Of a DNA stretch of 64,000 nt, positions 43,598 to 52,417 are shown piece by piece. Source of the DNA: Thauera sp. GDN1 (GTDB lineage Bacteria > Pseudomonadota > Gammaproteobacteria > Burkholderiales > Rhodocyclaceae); the NCBI RefSeq assembly GCF_029223545.1, contig NZ_CP097870.1, forward strand, positions 2,666,001 through 2,730,000, read 5' to 3'. The notes below the pieces were generated by a model that ran no database searches, was not told the origin of the DNA, and saw only the letters and a list, made by a program, of their open reading frames with translations. Each line of letters opens with the position of its first letter. Position 1 is the first letter of the stretch. The translations under genes and the position numbers were made by a program.

Positions 43598-44143
43598 ATG
43601 GATGAACAGATCATCGCCGACGTCGAGCAGTGGCTCGACGAGGTCGTCATCGGCCTCGACCTCTGCCCATTCGCCGCCCGTCCGCGTCGCGAGAAGCGCG
43701 TGCGCATCGCGGTCAGCCACGCCACCACCCCCGAAGCCCTGCTCGACGACCTCCAGGCCGAACTCGAGCGCCTGGCCGACGCGCCGGCGGGCGAGCTGGA
43801 GACCACGCTGCTCGCCATCCCCGACATGCTCGAGGACTTCGCCGACTACAACGACTTCCTCGATGCCGTCGACCTGTGGGTGGAGCAGTTCGGCTGGGAA
43901 GGCGAGCTGCAGGTGGCGAGCTTCCACCCGCAGTACCAGTTCGCCGACACGGAGGCGGACGATCCGGGCAACCTCACCAATCGTTCGCCCTGGCCGCTGC
44001 TGCACATCATCCGCGAGGACAGCCTGGAGAAGGCGATCGAGCACTATCCCGACGTCGACGGCATCCCCGAGCGCAACATCGCACGCATGAAGGCGCTCAC
44101 CGCCGAGGAGCGCGCGCGGCTCTTCCCCTACCTGTTCGGCTGA
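43598..44143 (+). CDS. DUF1415 family protein
   Basis: A 181-residue protein with the DUF1415 pattern: DVEQWLDEVVIGLDLCPFAARPRR at the start, IPDMLEDFADYNDFLDAVD and the final GIPERNIARMKALT. No function is known. CAGGAG lies seven bases before the ATG at 43598. No membrane span. It is 91 bases after miaA, and the 200 bases downstream hold no gene before the YdcH-like gene. Confidence 0.85.
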   Translation: MDEQIIADVEQWLDEVVIGLDLCPFAARPRREKRVRIAVSHATTPEALLDDLQAELERLADAPAGELETTLLAIPDMLEDFADYNDFLDAVDLWVEQFGWEGELQVASFHPQYQFADTEADDPGNLTNRSPWPLLHIIREDSLEKAIEHYPDVDGIPERNIARMKALTAEERARLFPYLFG

Positions 44144-44350
44144 TCGGAGAGGCGGTCGCGATCAGCGCTGCTTGTGGGCGGAATCGGGCAATTTCTCGCA
44201 GCCTGCGGAACCGCCCGCAATGGGCTGCGATAGCCGCTTCGGCGCTGCCCCCGGCGCTGGCCGCGCACCAGAGGGGGGAGTAGACTGGCCTTGAACCCGA
44301 GCATCCGATCCTTCCAGGCTTTCCACAACCCTGACTCCAGGAGCTCCCCC

Positions 44351-44572
44351 ATGTTTCCCGAATACCGCGACCTGATCACCCGTCTCAAGCACAACGACCG
44401 CCACTTCACCCAGCTCTTCGACAAGCACAACGAACTCGACCAGAAGATCCACAACATCGAGACCCACGTGGTCCCGGGCACCGGTTTCGAGATCGAGGTG
44501 ATGAAGAAGGAGAAGCTGGCGGTCAAGGACCAGATCTACGCCTACCTGAAGAAGCTCGAGACCGAAAGCTGA
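44351..44572 (+). CDS. YdcH-family (DUF465) small helical protein
   Basis: 73 residues, almost entirely two long charged helices (ITRLKHNDRHFTQLFDKHNELDQKIHNIE and EVMKKEKLAVKDQIYAYLKKLE), the DUF465/YdcH coiled-coil pattern. The function is unknown. CAGGAGCTC precedes the ATG. It is separated from the RND genes by a REP-like pair. Confidence 0.85.
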   Translation: MFPEYRDLITRLKHNDRHFTQLFDKHNELDQKIHNIETHVVPGTGFEIEVMKKEKLAVKDQIYAYLKKLETES

Positions 44573-44609
44573 GCGACGACGGGCGGCGAAAGCCGTCACG
44601 CCGATGATC

Positions 44610-44673
44610 GCGGCTTCCGCCGCTCCCACGGGTGCCGATCGCCTCGGCGCCCCGTGGGAGCGGCGGAAGCCGC
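44610..44673. repeat. pair of inverted REP-like elements (possible bidirectional terminator)
   Basis: Two perfect 23-base arms, GCGGCTTCCGCCGCTCCC plus ACGGG (44610-44632) and its exact complement (44651-44673), are separated by 18 bases. Each unit reads GTGGGAGCGGCGGAAGCC on one strand and contains an inner GCGGC/GCCGC stem, just like the Pseudomonas REP core GTGGGAGCGGGCTTGCCC. Face-to-face pairs form BIME-like units. It lies between convergent genes and a TCTTTTG run follows, so it may also terminate transcription. Confidence 0.75.
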
Positions 44674-44699
44674 GAGTCTTTTGTGCCGCAAGGACGTGA

Positions 44700-47600
44700 T
44701 CAAGCCGCTGCCTGCTGCGCCTCCAGCATTTCCGCGGTGCGCGTCCTGCGCGCGAGCAGGGTATAGACGGTAGGCACCACGAACAGCGTGAAGAAGGTGC
44801 CGATCAGCAAGCCCCCCACGATCACCCAGCCGATCTGCTGGCGGCTCTCCGCGCCGGCCCCGGTCGCCAGCGCGAGCGGGACCGAACCCAGCACCATCGC
44901 CCCGGTCGTCATCAGGATCGGACGCAGGCGCAGTTCCGCCGCCTCCACCACCGCCTCGAGCAGATCGCGCCCCTGCTCGCGCAACTGGTTGGCGAACTCC
45001 ACGATCAGGATGCCGTGCTTGGTGATCAGGCCCACCAGCGTGACCAGGCCGATCTGGCTATAGACGTTGAGCGTGCCGCCCGCCAGCCACAGCGCGCCGA
45101 GCGCGCCGGTCATCGACAGCGGCACCGTCAGCATGATGATGAAGGGATCGCGGAAGCTCTCGAACTGCGCCGCCAGCACCAGGTAGATGAAGGCGAGCGC
45201 GAGCAGGAACACCAGCGCCAGGCTCTCCGAGCTGGTCTTGAACTCGCGCGACTGGCCGTCGTAGTCGGTGCTGTAGCCCGGCGGCAGGATGCGTGCCGCA
45301 GTGTCGTCCATCCACTGCAGGGCCTCGCCGAGCGCATAGTCGGGCGCCAGGTTGGCGGTGATCGTCACCGAACGGCGCTGGCCGAAGTGGTTGAGCTCGC
45401 GCGGCGCCACCCGCTCGCTGACCTTGACCACGCTGGTCAGCGGCACCATGTCGCCGTTGCGCGCGCGCACGTAGATGTCGCGGATGTCGTGCGGATCGCG
45501 ACGCTCGTCGGCACCGACCTGCACGATCACGTCGTACTGCTCGGCGTCCTGCTTGTAGCGGGTGACCTGGCGGCCGCCGAGCATGCTCTCCAGCGTGCGC
45601 CCGATCACATCCACCGCGACACCGAGGTCGGCTGCGCGGTCACGGTCCACCTCCACCGCCAGCTCCGGCATGGTCAGCTTGAGATCGGTGTCCGGCGACA
45701 GGAAGCCGGGGTTGTCGCGCATCGCGTCGAGGAAGCTGTCGGCCACGCGCGCGAGCTCGTCGTAGCTCTCCGAGGTCGACACCACGAAGCTCACCGGCCG
45801 CGAGCGCACGCTCTGCCCGAGCGAGGCCGGCATGATCGGGAAGGCATTCACGCCCGGTACCGCGCGCAGCTTGGGCTGCAGCTCGGCTGCGATCTGGCCG
45901 GCCTTGCGCTCCCGCTCCGCCCAGTCGCTGAAGCCGACGAAGGAGATGCCCTGCGACACCGTCGGGTTGCCGGCGATGACCAGGTAGCGATCGACCTCGG
46001 GCAGCGCGGCGTAGATGCGCTCGATCTCCGCGGCGTAGCGCGACATGTAGTCGAGCGTCGCACCCTCCGGCCCGGTGAACATGCCGACCACGCGGCCGCG
46101 ATCCTCGATCGGCGCGAGCTCGGTCTTCAACTGCCCCATCAGCCACACCGAGCTCCCCGCCACAACCGCGAACACCAGCATCACCAGCCAGCGCGCGCCC
46201 AGCGCCGCCTGCAGCACGCTGCGGTAACCCGCGGTGAGCCACGACAGGAAGCGTTCGATGCCGTTGTAGATCGGGCCGTGCTTCGGTTCGTGGCGCAGCA
46301 GCTTCGAGCACATCATCGGCGACAGCGTCAGCGCGACGAAGCCGGAGACGATCACCGCCCCGGCGAGCGTGAGCGCGAACTCGGTGAACAGCTTCCCGGT
46401 GCGCCCGGTCATGAAGGCCACCGGCGCATACACCGCGGCCAGCGTGATCGTCATCGCCACCACCGCGAAGCCGATCTCCTTTGCGCCCTTGAAGGCGGCA
46501 GCGAGCGGCGCCATGCCCTCCTCGATGTGGCGGTAGATGTTCTCCAGCACCACGATCGCGTCGTCCACGACGAGGCCGATCGCCAGCACCAGCGCGAGCA
46601 GGGTCAGGGTGTTGATCGAGAAGCCGAACACCAGCATCAGCGTGAACGCGCCGATCAGCGACACCGGGATGGTCACCAGCGGCACCAGCATCGCCCGCCA
46701 GTTGCGCAGGAAGAACAGGCACACTGCGGCCACCAGCAGCACCGCCTCCCAGATCGTCGAGAACACCGCCTCGATCGAGCGCTCGATGAACACCGTGGTG
46801 TCGTTGGCGATCGTCATCGACATGCCTTCGGGCAGCTCGGCCCGCAGCCGCGGCAACATCTCGTCGAGGCCGCGCTTGAGATCGAGCGGGTTGGCGACCG
46901 ACTGCTTGATGAGGCCGATCGACACCGAGGGCTGGCCCATGAAGCGCACCGAGGTGCGCTCGCTCTCGGGCGCCACCTCCACCCGGCCGACGTCGCGGAT
47001 GCGCACCGGATAGGCGTCGGCGGTGTCACCCTGGCGCAGCACGATGGCGCCGAACTGCTCGGGCTGGGTGAGGTCGGTCTGCGCGACGACGGCGAACTCG
47101 CGCTCGCGGCTCTCGATGCGGCCGGCGGGCAGTTCCACGTTCTGGCGCCGGATCGCATCCTCCACGTCCTGCACGGTGAGACCGAAGGCGGCCAGCCGAT
47201 CGCGGTCAAGCCACACCCGCATCGCCGAGCGGCGGTCGCCGTACAGGCGCGCATCGGCCGCGCCGGGCAGGGTCTGCATGCGCGGCTTGATGACGCGGTT
47301 GGCGAAGTCGCTGATCTCCATCGGCGCGTGGCGGTCGGACGAGAACGCCACCCAGATGATCGGGCTGGCGTCGGCCTCGACCTTGGCGATCACCGGCTCG
47401 TCGATGTCGTCCGGCAGGCGCTGGCGCACCCGCGACACGCGGTCGCGCACGTCGGCCGCCGCGGAGTCCGCACTGCGTTCGACTCGGAAGCGCACGGTGA
47501 TCTGGCTGCGCTCCTGGCGGCTGATCGAGGACAGCACGTCCACGCCCTCGATGCCGGCGAGCGAGTCCTCCAGCGGCTTGGTGACCTGCGACTCGACGAT

Positions 47601-47771
47601 CTCGGCGCTGGCGCCGCGGTAGGTCGTATCGACGGTGACGACCGCCTCGTCGATGTTCGGATACTCGCGCACGGTGAGCCTCGACCAGGACATCAGGCCG
47701 ACCAGCAGCACGAGCAGGGAGAGCACGGTGGCGAACACCGGGCGGCGGATGCAGATGTCGGACAGGACCAT
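44700..47771 (-). CDS. RND efflux transporter permease (AcrB/MexB-type)
   Basis: 1023 residues with the RND layout: TM1 (PVFATVLSLLVLLVG), a large periplasmic loop, six spans around 335-540 with the proton-relay acidic pair in GLVVDDAIVVLENIYRHIEEG, a second loop and the final six spans (FIYLVLAAQFESFRDP; GLITKHGILIVEFANQL). With the periplasmic adaptor (3 bases upstream) it forms a drug or metabolite exporter. No outer-membrane factor or TetR regulator is adjacent, so TolC-like partners are elsewhere. The substrate cannot be predicted. Confidence 0.9.
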   Translation of the reverse strand: MVLSDICIRRPVFATVLSLLVLLVGLMSWSRLTVREYPNIDEAVVTVDTTYRGASAEIVESQVTKPLEDSLAGIEGVDVLSSISRQERSQITVRFRVERSADSAAADVRDRVSRVRQRLPDDIDEPVIAKVEADASPIIWVAFSSDRHAPMEISDFANRVIKPRMQTLPGAADARLYGDRRSAMRVWLDRDRLAAFGLTVQDVEDAIRRQNVELPAGRIESREREFAVVAQTDLTQPEQFGAIVLRQGDTADAYPVRIRDVGRVEVAPESERTSVRFMGQPSVSIGLIKQSVANPLDLKRGLDEMLPRLRAELPEGMSMTIANDTTVFIERSIEAVFSTIWEAVLLVAAVCLFFLRNWRAMLVPLVTIPVSLIGAFTLMLVFGFSINTLTLLALVLAIGLVVDDAIVVLENIYRHIEEGMAPLAAAFKGAKEIGFAVVAMTITLAAVYAPVAFMTGRTGKLFTEFALTLAGAVIVSGFVALTLSPMMCSKLLRHEPKHGPIYNGIERFLSWLTAGYRSVLQAALGARWLVMLVFAVVAGSSVWLMGQLKTELAPIEDRGRVVGMFTGPEGATLDYMSRYAAEIERIYAALPEVDRYLVIAGNPTVSQGISFVGFSDWAERERKAGQIAAELQPKLRAVPGVNAFPIMPASLGQSVRSRPVSFVVSTSESYDELARVADSFLDAMRDNPGFLSPDTDLKLTMPELAVEVDRDRAADLGVAVDVIGRTLESMLGGRQVTRYKQDAEQYDVIVQVGADERRDPHDIRDIYVRARNGDMVPLTSVVKVSERVAPRELNHFGQRRSVTITANLAPDYALGEALQWMDDTAARILPPGYSTDYDGQSREFKTSSESLALVFLLALAFIYLVLAAQFESFRDPFIIMLTVPLSMTGALGALWLAGGTLNVYSQIGLVTLVGLITKHGILIVEFANQLREQGRDLLEAVVEAAELRLRPILMTTGAMVLGSVPLALATGAGAESRQQIGWVIVGGLLIGTFFTLFVVPTVYTLLARRTRTAEMLEAQQAAA

Positions 47772-47774
47772 GGC

Positions 47775-48914
47775 TCAGTGCGCCCGCGCCACGCCAGCGG
47801 GCTCGGCCGCCGTCTTCACGGCGGCGCCATCGCGCAGCTTGAGCTGGCCGGCGGTGACCACCACCGCGCCCGGCACCAGGCCGTCGACGACCTCCACCAT
47901 CGCATCGCGACGCTGGCCGGTCTTCACCTCCACCCGCCGCACCTTGCCGTCCTCCACCCGATACACGAACTGCACGTTGCCCGGCGCCGGCACCAGCGCG
48001 GCCTCGGGCACCACCGGGATCTCGCCGCGCTCGGCCAGGATCAGGCGCACGCGGGCGAACACGCCGGGACGCAGGCGCATCTCGGGATTGGCCAGGCTGG
48101 CGCGCAAGCGCACCGCGCGGCCCTGGGCATCGACCAGCGGATCGATCGCCTCCACCGTCGCGGTGTAGGTCTCGCCCGGCAGCACGTCGCTCGACAGCTC
48201 CAGCGCCTGACCCGGGCGCACGCGGTCGAGGTAGAGCTCGGGCAGGCGGAAGTCGAGCTTGAGGGTGGCGATGTCCTCGAGGTTGATCAGCGCGTCGCCG
48301 TCCTGGACGAAGTCGCCGGGACTGACACTGCGGATACCGACCACGCCGTCGAAGGGCGCGCGAATCTGCATGCGCGCGAGCCGCGCCTGCGCCAGCGCGA
48401 GGCCGGCGCGCGCCACCTCGAGCTTGGCGCGTGCGTCATCGAGACTGCTCTGGCTGACGAACTTGCGCCCGAACAGATCCTGCGTACGCCGGAAGTTCGA
48501 TTCGGCCAGGGTCAGGTTGGCGCGCGCCTGCTGCAGTTCGGCGCGCTCGACCGCGGCGTCGAGCTCGACCAGCACCGCTCCGCGGCGCACCGTCTCGCCG
48601 TCGCGGAAACGGATCGCCTCGATCCGGCCCGAGACCTCCGGGCGCAGCACCACGGATTCGTTGGACACCAGCGAGCCCAGTGCGCTGACATCGTCGGCGA
48701 GCGCACGGGTCGCAACGGTATGGGTCTCCACCGCCACCGGCCCCGCCTGCGCACCGCCTGCAGCGCTTCCGCCGCCCCCTGCGGACTTGATCGGCGCCGT
48801 GGCCGTTCCGCCCGGCGATGGATCCGGCGCACGATTCACATGCCAGGCGTAGCCGGCCAGCGCAGCAAGGCCGATGAGGCTGAGGACAACGATGGGACGA
48901 CGACTCGAAGGCAT
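47775..48914 (-). CDS. RND efflux periplasmic adaptor (membrane fusion protein)
   Basis: A 379-residue HlyD/AcrA-type adaptor: an N-terminal anchor (PIVVLSLIGLAALAGYAWHV), the barrel-sandwich half (VSGRIEAIRFRDGETVRRGAVLVELD), a helical hairpin (AELQQARANLTLAESNFRRTQDLF), then the mirror half GVVGIRSVSPGDFVQDGDALINLED and the beta-barrel. It bridges the permease and outer-membrane channel. It is co-transcribed with the permease. Confidence 0.9.
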   Translation of the reverse strand: MPSSRRPIVVLSLIGLAALAGYAWHVNRAPDPSPGGTATAPIKSAGGGGSAAGGAQAGPVAVETHTVATRALADDVSALGSLVSNESVVLRPEVSGRIEAIRFRDGETVRRGAVLVELDAAVERAELQQARANLTLAESNFRRTQDLFGRKFVSQSSLDDARAKLEVARAGLALAQARLARMQIRAPFDGVVGIRSVSPGDFVQDGDALINLEDIATLKLDFRLPELYLDRVRPGQALELSSDVLPGETYTATVEAIDPLVDAQGRAVRLRASLANPEMRLRPGVFARVRLILAERGEIPVVPEAALVPAPGNVQFVYRVEDGKVRRVEVKTGQRRDAMVEVVDGLVPGAVVVTAGQLKLRDGAAVKTAAEPAGVARAH

Positions 48915-49098
48915 GGGTGATCAGTGGAAGGACGATGGAAGAAGGCCTGCGGACCGGGCGTGCGGCGGGGACGCGAGGCCGCCCGGCGGGCAGCCAGCAG
49001 TTTAGGGACAAAAGCACCCGCTGTCCGGTTCCTTGCCACCGCCATTCGCATGCGTCGGCCCCGGGAGAGCGCACGTGCGCGCCGCGCGGCCCTGCCGG

Positions 49099-49524
49099 TC
49101 AGTCTTCGGGCAGCGGCCATTTCGGGTTCCACGCCACCTCCCACAGATGCCCGTCCGGGTCCTGGAAGTAGCCCGCGTAGCCGCCCCAGAAGGTGTCGCG
49201 CGCCGGCTGCGGAATGCGCGCCCCGGCCGCCTGCGCCTGCAGCATCACCTGGTCCACCTCCTGCCGTGCCGCGACGTTGTGGCTGAGCACGCACTCGCCG
49301 ACGCTCGCCGCACCCGCCGCCACCCCGGCGTCGTGGGCCAGGCTCGTGCGCGCGAACAGCGCGAGCTTGAGGTGGGGCTGCAGGTCGAAGAACACCACCG
49401 CCCCATGCTCGAACTCGCGACCGACGATGCCCTTGGTCGGCCAGCCGAGCCCGTCGCGATAGAAGGCGAGCGCACGCTCGAGCGAGTCGACGCCTAGGGT
49501 GATGACGCTGATGCGGGGCTTCAT
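49099..49524 (-). CDS. VOC-family (glyoxalase/bleomycin-resistance-like) protein
   Basis: About 141 residues with two beta-alpha-beta-beta-beta modules: SVITLGVDSLERALAFYRDGLGW and AGYFQDPDGHLWEVAWNPKW. The Glu in LWEVAWNP is a usual metal ligand. The substrate is unknown. I prefer the ATG at 49524 because GAGGAA lies seven bases before; one at 49548 would add eight residues. Solitary gene between the RND adaptor and a DUF1810 gene. Confidence 0.8.
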   Translation of the reverse strand: MKPRISVITLGVDSLERALAFYRDGLGWPTKGIVGREFEHGAVVFFDLQPHLKLALFARTSLAHDAGVAAGAASVGECVLSHNVAARQEVDQVMLQAQAAGARIPQPARDTFWGGYAGYFQDPDGHLWEVAWNPKWPLPED

Positions 49525-49573
49525 GCTGGGGTTCCTCGGGGTGGTCATGGCGGTTGAGGATGGTAGCCGGTAC

Positions 49574-50038
49574 TCAGGACGCACCGGGGCCGAGCAGGCG
49601 CAGCGTGCGCTCATCCCGCTCCCCACCGTAGTAACGCGCGAGCACCGCAGCGAATTCCGGACCGGCATCCGGCACCGCGGCGAACAGGGTCATCGAGGAC
49701 TTCAGCTTGAGCACGTCCGGGTAGCCGAAGATCGCCTCCGCCGACACCCCCTCGAGCACGAGCAGCGCCCGCGCGCATTCGCGCAGCCGGGACCCCAGCA
49801 CCGGATGGCGCAGGTAGGCCTGCGCTTCGCCCAGGCCGCGGATGCCGTAGTGCAGCGCGGTCGGACTCAGTCCCAGGCCGGCCAGCTGCGGGAACACGAA
49901 CCACATCCAGTGCGAACGCTTGCGCCCCGCGCGCAGCTCGGCGAGGGCCTGCTCATGCACGCCGCCACGCTGCGCCTCGACGAAGCGGCGGAGATCGAAG
50001 GGGTCATTCGTCGCAGGATCGACGCCGGCGGTAGTCAT
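49574..50038 (-). CDS. DUF1810 family protein
   Basis: A 154-residue protein with the DUF1810 features: DPFDLRRFVEAQRGGVHEQ, the very typical AGRKRSHWMWFVFPQLAGLG, then HYGIRGLGEAQAYLRHPVLG and FGYPDVLKLKSSMTLFA. Members (calpastatin-like by misnomer) have no proven function. The ATG at 50038 starts just before the conserved part. It overlaps nothing and has no clear partner. Confidence 0.85.
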   Translation of the reverse strand: MTTAGVDPATNDPFDLRRFVEAQRGGVHEQALAELRAGRKRSHWMWFVFPQLAGLGLSPTALHYGIRGLGEAQAYLRHPVLGSRLRECARALLVLEGVSAEAIFGYPDVLKLKSSMTLFAAVPDAGPEFAAVLARYYGGERDERTLRLLGPGAS

Positions 50039-50097
50039 GCTCGCCCCCGCTCCGCAACGGCCCCGTCGGCCGGACGTATCCCCGGGCCCGCCCGCAC

Positions 50098-50355
50098 TCA
50101 ACGGCACTGCAACTGGCCCGACTGGGCATGGACGACGCATTGCATCGCGCCGCACTGGCAGTTGTACAGCAGCGATGCCACGCTGCGCTCACCACCAAGA
50201 TTCACGCCGCGCGAGCACACGCAGGCATCGGGTTGCACCCCCAGCATCGGTCGGGGGACGGCATCGGCCGCGACCGGCGCAGCGGTCAGCGCAAGGGCAC
50301 CCGCGGCCGTCGCCGCCAGGCCGGCCAGTGTCATCAGCAGTGAGCGGATCTTCAT
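50098..50355 (-). CDS. small secreted cysteine-rich protein
   Basis: 85 residues with a signal peptide (SLLMTLAGLAATAAGALALTAAPVAA, cleavage probably after ADA). The mature part has six cysteines in CxC-type spacing (ACVCSRG; YNCQCGAMQC; LQCR), which may bind metal or form disulfides. I do not recognise a family. A ribosome site (GGAG-like) is weak. It stands alone between DUF1810 and the decayed DUF4401 locus. Confidence 0.6.
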   Translation of the reverse strand: MKIRSLLMTLAGLAATAAGALALTAAPVAADAVPRPMLGVQPDACVCSRGVNLGGERSVASLLYNCQCGAMQCVVHAQSGQLQCR

Positions 50356-50508
50356 GGTCGTGCTCCACAGGCAGGTTCGGAGGGCTTCGGCGCCATCGGC
50401 CCGCCGCGCAGGCGGAATACAAGGGCCAGGCGCAGTGCCGTGACGCCGCGCAATCGGGGGCGCAGGTGCATCGCCGATCGCGCCCCCATCTCTCCTTCAT
50501 AGCACGCA

Positions 50509-51670
50509 CTAGCGCCGGGGCGCCCCCAGGCGCTGCAGATTTTCGTCACGCAGGTCGGCGAGCAGCGCCGTGCCGTCGGCCGCCACGCGCAACTCGCCCC
50601 AGCGCGCGCCAGCGAACACGTCCGCCTGCCCCTCCTGGAAGAAGAAGGCATTCGGCCCCACGCTCGGTGCGCCGTCACGCATGCGGATGCGCACCGCCAC
50701 CCGCGCGGAGGACTCCGGCAGTTCGTCGCCGACCCCCACGAGCCGGGCTCGGCCCTCGGCGTCCACATCCAGGTACGCGAAGCGCGGCAGCCGCCCGGCG
50801 CTCGCGCCGTCCCGACGCGGCAACGCACCATCGATCGCGAAGCGCAGGGCCATGTAGTCCCCCTGCATCAGCGAACGCGGATCGATCGGCGCGAGCTCGA
50901 AGAGCACGACGCGCCCCTGCACCGATCGACAGCACATCCACCGAGCGCACGAAGGACACTCCGCCCGCGAGCAGCCAGCGCGCGGCGTCCTCGCCCGACA
51001 GGCCGACGACCACCGGCAGCGCCAGCGCCAGCGCCGCCAGCGTGCCGCCACGCGCGAGCGCCGCCACCCGGCCACCGTGCTCCATCCCCGCCCAGCGCGG
51101 CCGCGACAGCCACAGCATGGCGACGCCCGCCGCCAGGCACGCCGCGTAGGCCTCCAGGCCAGGGCCCTCGCCGATCAGCGCCCCGAGATGGAAGGCCAGC
51201 AGCAGCGCACACAGGCTGCGATGCAGGGAGCCCGACGGCGGCCACATCATCGCCGCCGCGACCCCGGCGCCGACCGCCGCCCATTGCCGCCCGTCGTCGG
51301 AGAACGCGCCCCAGCCCGGCGCGCTCGCGGAGACCAGCAGGGCCTGGCCGGCAAGCGAGAACGCCAGCGCCATCTGCGCGGTGAACAGGTGTTCGCGGCG
51401 AAATAGCAGGATGGCCGCGGCACACAACACCGCCCCCGCCAGCGCCCGCGCCAGGGCGCTGTCGCCGATCACGGCCAGCGGCACCATGAAGGACGACAGG
51501 ATCAGCAGCGACGCCACCCATGCCGCCAAGGTCTGCAGCAGCATCAGCCACCAGGGCGCGCGGGCATCGACCATCACTCGCGCGTGTTGGGCCTCGTCGA
51601 GGAAGCCGCCCGCAAGCAGCGCGTCCGCGGTCTGCATAGCGCCCGCCGCGGGGAGCCTGCGGCCGCTCAT
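50509..51670 (-). pseudogene. decayed DUF4401 gene joined out of frame to a GDYXXLXY gene
   Basis: The start (ATG 51670, overlapping DUF2157 by ATGA) opens a DUF4401 membrane protein (MLLQTLAAWVASLLILSSF and more spans), but the matching part stops after about 250 residues near 50925. From there the next frame reads GRVVLFELAPIDPRSLMQGDYMALRF to its stop at 50509, the conserved core of the GDYXXLXY family. The DUF4401 C-terminal spans and the N-terminal anchor of GDYXXLXY are both missing. A deletion fusing two adjacent genes, with loss of frame, explains this best. A frameshift alone would not. Confidence 0.65.
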
Positions 51671-52302
51671 CGTCCCGCTCCGCCAACGGCCGCCTGGCGA
51701 TGCAGGCCCGCCAGCCACATGCCGGCGCCGGCCGATGCGGCGATGATGAAGAGACCGACCAGATTCATGCCCAGGAAGCTCTCCACCCGCAGCAGCTTCA
51801 CCAGCCCGGCGGTGAGCACCGCAATGCCGCCGTAGACCGCGAGCGCGAGGATGGCCAGGTCGCGCCGCACGCGGTGGTAGACCGCCGCCGACACGCCCGC
51901 CACCAGCGAGAATGCCACCGCCACGACACGGAACTCGCTCTCCCACCAGCCGAGCACCTCACCGCTCGCCACACAGGCACCGAACAGCGCAGCGCGCCAG
52001 CCCACGCCGGCCGGACGGACGAGGAGCGCACCGCCGCAGAACGCCACCAGCACCCCGATCGCCAGTCCGAGGCGGGCGAAGCGGTGCATCGCCTCCCAGT
52101 TGTAGGCGATGAAGAACACCACGGCAGCAGCCAGCAGCAGCGCCCCACCGAGCGCGAACACATGATCGAGCGCGCTCCGCCATTCGGCCGGCGTCGGCCG
52201 CAGCGGCGCACGGGCGCCCGCACCGGCGAGCTGCTCGCGACGCAGCACGCCCGACTCGGCCAGCCGGAGCAGCAGCGCGCGTTCTTCAGGCATCCAGCTC
52301 AT
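51667..52302 (-). CDS. DUF2157 membrane protein, shortened
   Basis: 211 residues: a cytosolic start (RALLLRLAESGVLRREQLAGAG), then membrane spans (LGGALLLAAAVVFFIAYNWEAMHRFARLGL and following). It is typical of DUF2157, usually located next to DUF4401 and GDYXXLXY genes. Normal members have about 320 or more residues; the central segment after AALFGACVASGEVL seems to be missing and the chain resumes with GWWESEFRVVAV. Two starts are possible (52302, 52293). Function unknown. Confidence 0.65.
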   Translation of the reverse strand: MSWMPEERALLLRLAESGVLRREQLAGAGARAPLRPTPAEWRSALDHVFALGGALLLAAAVVFFIAYNWEAMHRFARLGLAIGVLVAFCGGALLVRPAGVGWRAALFGACVASGEVLGWWESEFRVVAVAFSLVAGVSAAVYHRVRRDLAILALAVYGGIAVLTAGLVKLLRVESFLGMNLVGLFIIAASAGAGMWLAGLHRQAAVGGAGR

Positions 52303-52417
52303 GCGCACACTCGCAGAAAAGGAGGGGCTCGAGCGTATCAGCAAGGCCACGCCGCCGTCGCCCGCCGCTGCGCGCGCTATGCTTGATCCGTCACGGATTG
52401 CCCGACAGGTGACGCCG

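Noticed and set aside
45015..48920. 1301-residue open frame on the plus strand
   Set aside because: It is antisense to the RND permease and adaptor genes; composition is His/Arg-rich without any family signature, the normal artefact of high-GC DNA.
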